Below, piece by piece: positions 1 to 5,300 of a stretch of DNA of 8,083 bases. The notes under the pieces were generated by a model. It was given only the letters and a program-made list of their open reading frames with translations. It had not been told where the DNA came from and did not search any database. Location of the stretch: contig JAEDLP010000083.1 of assembly GCA_016295225.1 (NCBI GenBank), positions 1-8,083 on the forward strand, read 5' to 3'. Source of the DNA: Oscillospiraceae bacterium (GTDB lineage Bacteria; Bacillota; Clostridia; Oscillospirales; Oscillospiraceae). Numbering within the stretch: position 1 is the stretch's first letter; the number at the start of each line of letters is the position of its first letter. Made by a program: the position numbers and the translations under genes.

Positions 1-323
1 TTGATGAGCTCCACCTTGTAGGGCTCCTCCCGGTCCTCCATGTACTTGACGGCCTCCTCCCGGGGCAGCTCGAAGCGCTCCAGCTTCAGCTTTTCCTTGC
101 AGATCTTGCGCATCTCGGCCTCCAGCTCGGCCAGCTGCTCGGGACTGAAGGGGGCGGGGGTGTCGAAGTCATAGTAGAAGCCGTTCTCGATGGAAGGGCC
201 GATGGCCAGCTTCACCTCGGGGTGCAGGCGCTTCATGGCCTGGGCCAGGATGTGGGAGCAGGTGTGCCAGTAGGTCTGGCGGTACTCGGGGTTTTCAAAG
301 GTGTACAGATTCGCATCAGACAT
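1..323 (-). CDS. thrS: Threonyl-tRNA synthetase, N-terminal part (gene runs off the left edge)
   Basis: The first 107 codons of a class II threonyl-tRNA synthetase, the cytoplasmic enzyme that charges tRNA-Thr. The protein opens MSDANLYTFENPEYRQTYWH. The motif HTCSHILAQAMKRL at about residues 20-33 matches the HxxxH zinc/editing motif of the ThrRS N2 domain, followed by the family-typical AIGPSIENGFYYDFD. The ATG at 321-323 is supported by an AGGAGG Shine-Dalgarno at 332-337, 8 bases upstream. The protein begins almost directly at the editing domain, so the roughly 60-residue TGS domain present in E. coli ThrRS is absent; the leader terminator lies only about 36 bases upstream, leaving no room for it. 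The gene follows a T-box leader, which fits an aminoacyl-tRNA synthetase gene and supports the threonine assignment. The catalytic core and anticodon-binding domain lie outside the window. Identity is very likely. Confidence 0.93.
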   Translation of the reverse strand, partial: MSDANLYTFENPEYRQTYWHTCSHILAQAMKRLHPEVKLAIGPSIENGFYYDFDTPAPFSPEQLAELEAEMRKICKEKLKLERFELPREEAVKYMEDREEPYKVELI

Positions 324-358
324 GGTTCGTTCCTCCTGTTTCTAATGGGGCTGAATAG

Positions 359-396
359 AAAAATCCCGCCCCTGATGTGATTGTCAGGGGCGGGAT
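359..396 (-). terminator. Intrinsic terminator of the thrS T-box leader
   Basis: On the minus strand a perfect 13-bp GC-rich stem (arms 384-396 and 363-375, core CCCGCCCCTGA paired with TCAGGGGCGGG) with an 8-base loop runs into a T-run at 359-363. It lies between the T-box sequence and the thrS start. Read as the regulated terminator that forms when threonyl-tRNA is charged; when uncharged tRNA stabilises the antiterminator, transcription continues into thrS. Confidence 0.92.
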
Positions 397-618
397 GTAA
401 AAATCTCGCGGTTCCACCCTGCTTGCACAGTGGGAATCACTGTGCCGCTTCGTTTCCGCTGTAACGGGCGGCGCCCGGCCCAGCCTACTGCAAACCTTCG
501 GTGGGCGGCTCGGGGATGGTGCTTGGTCCGGTCCCGGTTCGCAGACGCTCTTTCAGCCCATGAAGCGTCCTCTCTGTGGGATGAGCCCGGCAAGGTTCCC
601 GTCGTTGCCATTTTAACG
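397..618 (-). promoter_or_regulatory. T-box riboswitch leader (tRNA-Thr sensing) upstream of thrS
   Basis: The minus strand carries the highly conserved T-box sequence AGGGTGGAACCGCG at 407-420, directly before the terminator hairpin. The TGGA bulge should pair with the acceptor end of uncharged tRNA, and its A predicts a U discriminator base, as expected for tRNA-Thr in this group. Further upstream are a stem III-like hairpin (425-432 with 438-445), a Stem I distal-type segment GGGCTGAAAG near 548-557, and an AGAGAG stretch near 571-576. The region where the specifier codon is expected (about 514-540) contains four ACC triplets, all threonine codons; I cannot say which one pairs with the anticodon without folding it. 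This leader fills the 374-base stretch between thrS and the next gene, which otherwise holds no gene. Mechanism from the known family: transcriptional antitermination by uncharged tRNA. Confidence 0.92.
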
Positions 619-624
619 GGAGAT

Positions 625-653
625 ATTATACGCCACAAGACTAACGGTGTCAA
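625..653 (-). promoter_or_regulatory. Consensus vegetative promoter for the thrS leader
   Basis: The minus strand shows TTGACA (648-653), a 17-base spacer and TATAAT (625-630): both hexamers are perfect sigma-A/sigma-70 consensus at optimal spacing. The expected transcription start is near 618, which gives a leader of about 295 bases to the thrS ATG. A full-strength promoter fits a gene whose output is controlled downstream by a T-box rather than by initiation. Confidence 0.9.
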
Positions 654-697
654 GAGGGAAATTTAATCAGACTTGGCGCAAAGAATGACGCTTGCTA

Positions 698-1105
698 TCA
701 TCCATTCTTATTGTAATCTTCGCAAAGCAAATTCATAGCGCGAAACAGCTTACTGCCAAAGACAAACGGCCCCACAATAATAAATGTTCCAAGAACTCCC
801 CACAGCCAAAACGTCTTTGCGCTGAAATCAAGATTGATATTGCGTCGCTTCAGTTCTTCTCCCATCCGGGCGCAGAGTCTATGGGACCAAACAACGGAAC
901 CGATACCAAGAGTAATTGGTGCAATCAAAAAAGCCAGTAAGCAGTAATGCATGGTTTTCTTTCCATCATACGGCGAAGCAATGATGTTTATATACTTGCC
1001 CATCCTTGTCTGAACAACGATTCCATAGATCCCCAAGGTTATACAGCTAAGCAGGATACATTTGACGAAATTAAAGACTGTACCTCCATATTCCAAAATA
1101 TCCAT
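698..1105 (-). CDS. Small multi-pass membrane protein, DUF4234-like, function unknown
   Basis: A 135-residue hydrophobic protein with three likely membrane helices at about residues 13-32, 53-74 and 98-118. It has a repeated glycine motif, ITLGIYG (22-28) and ITLGIGS (64-70), at the ends of helices 1 and 2, and a conserved-looking C-terminal stretch FWLWGVLGTFIIVGPFVF followed by KLFRAMNLLCEDYN. This pattern recalls DUF4234 membrane proteins of Clostridia, whose function is unknown; the assignment is from memory of the family pattern and is moderate. The ATG start has only a weak AGGA about 13 bases upstream, so initiation may be inefficient, but the next Met is residue 35, inside or after the first helix. 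The gene is poorer in GC than its neighbours (24, 25, 28 and 34 G+C in four sampled 60-base lines), suggesting separate origin. It is divergent to an XRE regulator, which may control it. No terminator is evident before the thrS promoter downstream. Confidence 0.8.
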   Translation of the reverse strand: MDILEYGGTVFNFVKCILLSCITLGIYGIVVQTRMGKYINIIASPYDGKKTMHYCLLAFLIAPITLGIGSVVWSHRLCARMGEELKRRNINLDFSAKTFWLWGVLGTFIIVGPFVFGSKLFRAMNLLCEDYNKNG

Positions 1106-1122
1106 CTTAAAGCTGTATTCCT

Positions 1123-1150
1123 ATTACAAACTTTATTATTCGTTTGTCAA
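1123..1150 (-). promoter_or_regulatory. Candidate promoter of the DUF4234-like gene
   Basis: On the minus strand TTGACA (1145-1150) is followed after 16 bases by TGTAAT (1123-1128), five of six matches to TATAAT. The start site would fall near 1116, leaving only about 11 untranslated bases and placing the only AGGA (1119-1122) mostly upstream of the transcript. Either the gene has an almost leaderless message or the true promoter lies further out in this AT-rich region. Confidence 0.45.
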
Positions 1151-1168
1151 GCAATATTCTTTCTTTCA

Positions 1169-1190
1169 GCAAGTTTATTTGCAAGTGCAA
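1169..1190. promoter_or_regulatory. Candidate operator: paired GCAAGT boxes between divergent genes
   Basis: The plus strand holds GCAAGT at 1169-1174 and again at 1181-1186, 12 bases apart. The second copy lies in the inverted repeat TTGCA-AG-TGCAA (1179-1190). XRE regulators usually bind short palindromes or spaced half-sites near their own promoter, and this site lies 34 to 55 bases before the regulator start. The repeats are seen directly; operator function is inferred. Confidence 0.35.
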
Positions 1191-1224
1191 CTCCTTACAA
1201 TGACTATAAAAGGAGGGGCACCAT

Positions 1225-1551
1225 ATGGATTTGGATTACAAAGAAATTGGAAGGCGTATCACCCATCGACGAAGGGAGCTTGGCCTGAAGCAGTATCAGG
1301 TAGAGGAACGAGCAGATACTGCATACAAGTACCTTTCCAGCATCGAGCGCGGCATCTCCATCCCCTCCACCGAGGTAATCATGCGGCTGGCCGTCGCCCT
1401 GGAAACCACCCCCGACGAGTTCCTGGTGGGGACCGCCCGCCACGAGGACGAGGAATGGAAAAGCGTGGCGGAGCTCCTCCGCACCATGGACGAAAAGCAC
1501 CTGAAACTAGCCCGGAGCCTTCTGACCTGGCTGTCCGAGGAGCCCCTGTGA
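1225..1551 (+). CDS. XRE-family helix-turn-helix transcriptional regulator
   Basis: A 108-residue DNA-binding protein. Residues 8-64 form a Cro/CI-type HTH domain (HTH_3): helix 1 IGRRITHRRRELGL, then LKQYQVEERAD and the recognition segment YKYLSSIERG, ending with the usual SIPSTEVIMRLAVALETTPDEFL. The C-terminal 40 residues are a charged helical tail with no recognised sensor domain. The ATG is preceded by AGGAGGGG (1211-1218), an excellent Shine-Dalgarno. It is the only plus-strand gene in the window and is divergent from the DUF4234-like gene with 119 bases between the starts, so autoregulation and control of that neighbour are plausible but inferred. The first part of the gene has more AT-rich codons than the last third, which resembles the high-GC core genes. 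I cannot name the ligand or target. Confidence 0.92.
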   Translation: MDLDYKEIGRRITHRRRELGLKQYQVEERADTAYKYLSSIERGISIPSTEVIMRLAVALETTPDEFLVGTARHEDEEWKSVAELLRTMDEKHLKLARSLLTWLSEEPL

Positions 1552-1558
1552 TCCCCCC

Positions 1559-1578
1559 GGCGGGAGCAAGCTCCCGCC
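1559..1578. repeat. Short perfect palindrome after the XRE gene (possible REP-type element)
   Basis: GGCGGGAG-CAAG-CTCCCGCC forms a perfect 8-bp stem with a 4-base loop, starting 7 bases after the XRE stop codon. No T-run follows on the plus strand (the next bases are CTACCGGTTCC), so it is a poor intrinsic terminator. TACCGG recurs just downstream (1580-1585 and 1595-1600). It may be an extragenic palindromic repeat or a 3'-end stabilising hairpin. Confidence 0.5.
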
Positions 1579-1607
1579 CTACCGGTTCCTCTTCTACCGG
1601 CGGGCAG

Positions 1608-1635
1608 AAAAAACGCCCTGTCTTTCGACAAGGCG
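1608..1635 (-). terminator. Intrinsic terminator downstream of pyk
   Basis: On the minus strand CGCCTTGTC-GAAA-GACAGGGCG forms a 9-bp stem with one U-G wobble and a stable GAAA tetraloop, followed immediately by TTTTTT (1608-1613). It lies about 78 bases beyond the pyk stop and is the best candidate for ending the pyk transcript. Confidence 0.85.
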
Positions 1636-1659
1636 GTTTGAATCAATATGGAATACGGG

Positions 1660-1695
1660 AACCGGCAGTCAGGCGTACGCTTGACTGCCGGTTTT
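1660..1695 (+). terminator. Hairpin between convergent XRE and pyk genes, probable XRE terminator
   Basis: A perfect 12-bp inverted repeat, AACCGGCAGTCA (1660-1671) with TGACTGCCGGTT (1682-1693), whose loop contains the palindrome GCGTACGC. On the plus strand it ends in GGTTTT then ATCATTT, a short T-tract that would terminate the XRE message. On the minus strand the same hairpin follows the pyk stop by about 18 bases but has no T-run, so there it may only protect the 3' end. Confidence 0.65.
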
Positions 1696-1712
1696 ATCAT
1701 TTCCTCGATTGT

Positions 1713-3455
1713 TTACTCCACCAGACTCTGGACCGCGCCCTGGCGGCAGTCCATGGAGACCTTCATGCCGTCGTGGAGGGTTCTCGTCGCGCCGATGGCG
1801 CCCACGATGACCGGCTTGTTCAGGCTCAGGCCCACCACAGCCGCATGGCTGCCCAGGCCGTTCTCCTCGGCGATGATGCCGGCGGCCTCCCGGATATAGG
1901 GGAGCATCTCGTTGTTGGTGTGGGGAACCACCAAAATCACGCCGGGATGGAACTTGCTCTTCACGTCGGCCACGTTCCGGCAGACGCAGAGGGTACCCTT
2001 GGTCCCTCTCTCCCCTACCCCGGCGCCGGTGATGAGGCTGTTGCCCACCAGGTGGACCTTCATCATATTGGTGGTGCCGGCAATGCCCGCAGGAACGCCG
2101 GCGGTGACCACCACCAGGTCGCCGTCCTGGATGAGTCCGGCCTCCTGGGCGGCCTTCACCGAGCCGTCGATCATCTCGTCGGTGGAGCCCACATAATCCA
2201 TAATCAAGGGGGTAACACCCCAGGTGAGCGCCAGCTGGCGGCGGACGTCCTCATTCATCACGCAGGCAATGATGGGGGTGTCGGGACGGAAACGGCTGAT
2301 GAGTCGGGGGGTAGCACCGGAGGTGGTCACGGTAATGATGGCGGTGGCGTTGGTGTCCACCGCAGTGGTGCAGGCGGCGTGGGCAGTGGCCCCGCCGATG
2401 CCCAGGCGGATGGAGGCGGTCATCTCCTTCATGCGGCCGAAGTAGTTGATGTCCTGCTCGGTGCGCTCGGCAATGGCTGCCATGGTCTGCAGAGTCTCCA
2501 CGGGGTACTTGCCGGCGGCGGTCTCCCCGGAGAGCATCACGGCGGAGGTGCCGTCGTACACGGCGTTGGCCACGTCGGTGATCTCGGCCCGGGTGGGACG
2601 GGGATTGGCGCTCATGCTGTCCAGCATCTGGGTGGCGGTGATGACATGCTTGCCCACGCTGAGGGCCCGGGAAATCAGGTCCTTCTGGATGACAGGGATC
2701 TCGGTGAAATCAATCTCCACGCCCATGTCGCCCCGGGCGATCATAATGCCGTCGGCCACCGCCAGAATCTCGTCCACATTGTCCACGCCCTCCTGGTTTT
2801 CCAGCTTGGCGATGATACGCATGTTGGACTGGTGCTCGTCCAGCAGGCGGCGGATCTCCAGCACGTCCTGGGCGCTGCGACAGAAGGAGGCCGCCACATA
2901 GTCAAAGCCCTCCTGGATGCCGAAGAGGATATCCTCCCGGTCCTGCTTGCTCATATAGGGCATGGACAGGTGGACGCCGGGGACGTTGACCCCCTTTCGA
3001 TCCTTGATGGGGCCGCCGTTCTCCACCCGGCAGACAATGTCGGTCTCAGTGACCTCCAAGGCGGTCATGCGGATGAGGCCGTCGTCCAGCATGATGGTGG
3101 TACCCACCTTCACATCCTGGGGCAGATTCCGGTAACTGATGCCGCAGATCTCCTTGCTGCCCACCACTTCCCGGGTAGTGAGGGTGAAGGTCTGGCCGGC
3201 ATCCAGGACTTCCTTCCCCTCGGTAAAGGTTTTCAGGCGAATCTCAGGACCCTTGGTATCCAGCAGAGCGCCTACCGGGATATCCAGCTTTTCCCGGGCG
3301 GCCTTCAGGGTGTCCAGGCGGCCTTTGTGCTCCTGGTGGGAACCATGGGAAAAGTTAAAGCGGGCCACGTTCATGCCGCTTTTGATCAGCGCTTCCATCA
3401 TTTCGGGGGTGTCCGAAGCGGGACCCAGGGTGCAGATGATTTTCGTCTTTCGCAT
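1713..3455 (-). CDS. pyk: Pyruvate kinase with C-terminal PEP-utilizer domain
   Basis: Catalyses the last step of glycolysis in the cytoplasm: phosphoenolpyruvate plus ADP to pyruvate plus ATP. The 580-residue protein opens MRKTKIICTLGPAS. It has ARFNFSHG (31-38, with R32, N34 and S36), LLDTKGPEIR (64-73; E71 marks the potassium-dependent type), the pyruvate kinase signature IIAKLENQEGVDN (214-226) with catalytic K217 and metal ligand E219, IMIARGDMGVEI (237-248) with D243, and the TATQMLDSM segment (273-281). The kinase proper ends near residue 470. A further domain of about 95 residues (487-580) carries HPGVILVVPHTNN and GLGSHAAVVG with H537, the PEP-utilizer mobile domain seen in Bacillus-type pyruvate kinases. 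The ATG at 3453-3455 has an AGGGAGG Shine-Dalgarno (3466-3472). It is a single-gene unit with its own promoter and terminator. Identity is firm. Confidence 0.97.
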   Translation of the reverse strand: MRKTKIICTLGPASDTPEMMEALIKSGMNVARFNFSHGSHQEHKGRLDTLKAAREKLDIPVGALLDTKGPEIRLKTFTEGKEVLDAGQTFTLTTREVVGSKEICGISYRNLPQDVKVGTTIMLDDGLIRMTALEVTETDIVCRVENGGPIKDRKGVNVPGVHLSMPYMSKQDREDILFGIQEGFDYVAASFCRSAQDVLEIRRLLDEHQSNMRIIAKLENQEGVDNVDEILAVADGIMIARGDMGVEIDFTEIPVIQKDLISRALSVGKHVITATQMLDSMSANPRPTRAEITDVANAVYDGTSAVMLSGETAAGKYPVETLQTMAAIAERTEQDINYFGRMKEMTASIRLGIGGATAHAACTTAVDTNATAIITVTTSGATPRLISRFRPDTPIIACVMNEDVRRQLALTWGVTPLIMDYVGSTDEMIDGSVKAAQEAGLIQDGDLVVVTAGVPAGIAGTTNMMKVHLVGNSLITGAGVGERGTKGTLCVCRNVADVKSKFHPGVILVVPHTNNEMLPYIREAAGIIAEENGLGSHAAVVGLSLNKPVIVGAIGATRTLHDGMKVSMDCRQGAVQSLVE

Positions 3456-3523
3456 AGCGCATACGCCTCCCTCTCATTCTATTGCAGGTGAAAACTTCAC
3501 ATGGAATCTAGTATGGGTAGTTT

Positions 3524-3552
3524 ATTTTACATCAATTTGGTATTTTTTTCAA
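3524..3552 (-). promoter_or_regulatory. Promoter of pyk
   Basis: The minus strand has TTGAAA (3547-3552), a 17-base spacer and TAAAAT (3524-3529), each five of six to the sigma-A consensus. The predicted start near 3517 gives a leader of about 60 bases. It lies just beyond the terminator of the preceding gene, so pyk is likely transcribed independently. Confidence 0.75.
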
Positions 3553-3578
3553 GACGCTTCTCTCTGGACGAACCAAGC

Positions 3579-3608
3579 AAAAACAGCAGAGGACTCCCTC
3601 TGCTGTTT
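3579..3608 (-). terminator. Intrinsic terminator after the solute-binding protein gene
   Basis: A perfect 12-bp stem AAACAGCAGAGG (on the minus strand, 3597-3608) with CCTCTGCTGTTT and a 4-base loop, ending in TTTTT at 3579-3583. It lies about 43 bases after the stop of the binding-protein gene. The opposite strand also has a T-run (3611-3617), so it could work in both directions. Confidence 0.85.
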
Positions 3609-3651
3609 GTCTTTTTTATCTGCGAAGGCCTCGCAGCAGGGATCGGAAGGC

Positions 3652-5259
3652 TTACTTCTCCCATTCCCACACGTTCTCGTTGCAGTAGGATGCGGAGGGA
3701 TCGTCGATCCCGGTGACGGTGTTGGACTGGACGTAGAGGGAATAGGAGAACCACAGGGGAACGAAGGGCATCTCTTCCTGGAGGATGGCTTCAAGCTCAT
3801 CCACGAGGCCAATGCGGGCCTTCTCGTCAGCCTGCTTCGCAATGGCGTTGATCAGTTCCGTGTAGGGGGCCAGGTCGGTCACCCGGAAGATGTTGTTGTC
3901 CTCACTGAACCGGCTGGCAGTGAACCACATGGGCAGGGTGGTGGGAGTGTGGCTGGCCACAGCCATGTCATAGGTGCCGTCACACATGCCGGCAAACATG
4001 GTGGCGGAGTCCACCGTTTCGATCTCCACGTTGATGCCCACATCCTGCAGGTTCTGCTGGATCAGGGCTGCCAGACTGGCCCGGGCGCTGGTGCAGGCCA
4101 GGGTGTAAACGGTACCGTCATAGTTTGCCTCCGCCAGCAGGTCGATAGCCCCCTGGGGATCATAAGTTCCCTTGGTCTGGGGGGCGGAATAGGGAGTGTC
4201 GGGCAGGATACTGGAGCTGGTCACGGTACCCATGGTGCCAACGCTCTGCTGACACAGCAGTTCCTTATCCAGCGCCTTGTTGATGGCCTGACGGATTGCT
4301 GCGTCGGAGATGGTCTCGTTGTTGAGCATGAGCTCATAGAAGGTGGAATAGGTAGTACCCTCCAGGACGGTGAAGCCGGCCTCTTCGGCAATGGGTCGGT
4401 CTTCCTCGGAGATGCTGCCGCCGAAAGCGTAGTAGTCCAAGTCGCCGGAAATAAGGGCAGTGAGCAGGTTTGCCTTGTCCATGACGGTGATGGTCATGGT
4501 GTCAAAGCCGGGAGCCCCCAGTTGATAGGCCTTGTTGGCCTCCAGCACCAGGCTGCTGCCGGCCATCTCGGAGACAAACTTGCAGGGACCGGAGCCCACA
4601 GGAGACAGCCAGAAATCATCGGTCATGACCTTCTCTGCGGGGATGCCCTCCAGCAGGTGGGTAGGCAGGACGTAGAGCTCCCGGTTGTTGTCCACCAGGA
4701 AGTCCTCGGGAACCACGGGATTCTTAAAGGTGAGCTTCAAGGTGTAGTCATCCAGGGCCTCGGCCCCCAGGGTCTCCCCTGCCACCGCCGCGCCCGTGTC
4801 ATCGGTACCGGTGAGGGCGGCAAAGACAGGGCGGCCGTAAGCCTGACAGACGGGATTGGTCACCAGCGCGATGGTGTCCACCCAGTGCCGGGCGGTGACC
4901 AGCGTGCCGTCGTGGAAGGCGGCGTCCTGGTTCAGATGGAAGACAATGGCATAGCCGTTGTCGGCGCTCTCCCAGCTGTCGGCCCCTCTGGGGGAGCAGA
5001 CGCCGTCGGCGGACACATAGGCCAGGCGATCATAAATCTTGTCGTAGATGATGCGGGAATAGTTGTTGCCGGACACGCTGTAGTAGGGCATCAGAGAGTC
5101 CCAGGCATCGGAAATGCCGTAGTTGATGTTGGCGGGACTTTCCGTCTTGGTTTCTTCCACAGGCACGGTCTCCTGATTGCCGCAGGCGGAGAACAGCAGG
5201 GAGCAAGCCAAGACAGCGGAAAGCAGGAGAGCTCCCGTTTTTCGAAGCGTGTGTTTCAT
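3652..5259 (-). CDS. ABC transporter solute-binding lipoprotein, oligopeptide/dipeptide family 5
   Basis: A 535-residue extracytoplasmic binding protein of the OppA/DppA type (SBP_bac_5), which captures a solute, usually a peptide or nickel, for an ABC importer. The N-terminus has a basic start, a hydrophobic core and LLFSAC with the acylated Cys at residue 26, a type II lipoprotein signal (Phe at -3 is uncommon but tolerated). The family pattern follows: an early lobe starting NINYGISDAWDSLMPYY, the FHLNQDAAFHDGTLVTARHW block (107-126), VGSGPCKF (221-228), then NNETISDAAIRQAINKALDK, where substrate-contacting segments of the family lie. Full length for the family. The start is supported by GGAAAGG (5266-5272), six bases upstream. 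No permease or ATPase gene is nearby, so it is an orphan here. It follows hprK by 41 bases with no terminator between, so the two are probably co-transcribed. Substrate cannot be told from sequence alone. Confidence 0.92.
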   Translation of the reverse strand: MKHTLRKTGALLLSAVLACSLLFSACGNQETVPVEETKTESPANINYGISDAWDSLMPYYSVSGNNYSRIIYDKIYDRLAYVSADGVCSPRGADSWESADNGYAIVFHLNQDAAFHDGTLVTARHWVDTIALVTNPVCQAYGRPVFAALTGTDDTGAAVAGETLGAEALDDYTLKLTFKNPVVPEDFLVDNNRELYVLPTHLLEGIPAEKVMTDDFWLSPVGSGPCKFVSEMAGSSLVLEANKAYQLGAPGFDTMTITVMDKANLLTALISGDLDYYAFGGSISEEDRPIAEEAGFTVLEGTTYSTFYELMLNNETISDAAIRQAINKALDKELLCQQSVGTMGTVTSSSILPDTPYSAPQTKGTYDPQGAIDLLAEANYDGTVYTLACTSARASLAALIQQNLQDVGINVEIETVDSATMFAGMCDGTYDMAVASHTPTTLPMWFTASRFSEDNNIFRVTDLAPYTELINAIAKQADEKARIGLVDELEAILQEEMPFVPLWFSYSLYVQSNTVTGIDDPSASYCNENVWEWEK

Positions 5260-5300
5260 GGCGTTCCTTTCCTTTGCTTTTCGTTGATACCGCAGTTGGA

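Noticed and set aside
384..666. Short frames on both strands within the thrS leader
   Set aside because: The region is a structured T-box RNA with promoter and terminator; the frames lack start signals and family resemblance.
692..940. Plus-strand frame of 82 codons
   Set aside because: Lies opposite the DUF4234-like gene, which shows coherent membrane helices; no Shine-Dalgarno supports the plus-strand frame.
1206..1211. TATAAA just before the XRE Shine-Dalgarno as a -10 box
   Set aside because: A start site from it would fall at or after the Shine-Dalgarno, and no -35 element lies at normal spacing, so I did not call an XRE promoter.
1221..1228. CCATATGG palindrome over the XRE start codon as an operator
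   Set aside because: Too short, and explained by the ATG context; it has no partner site nearby.
1062..3491. Very long plus-strand open frame (809 codons) running over XRE and pyk
   Set aside because: It is antisense to the firmly identified pyk and in a different frame from XRE. The translation is Gly/His/Ala/Val-rich and low in complexity, typical of the reverse strand of GC-rich coding DNA.
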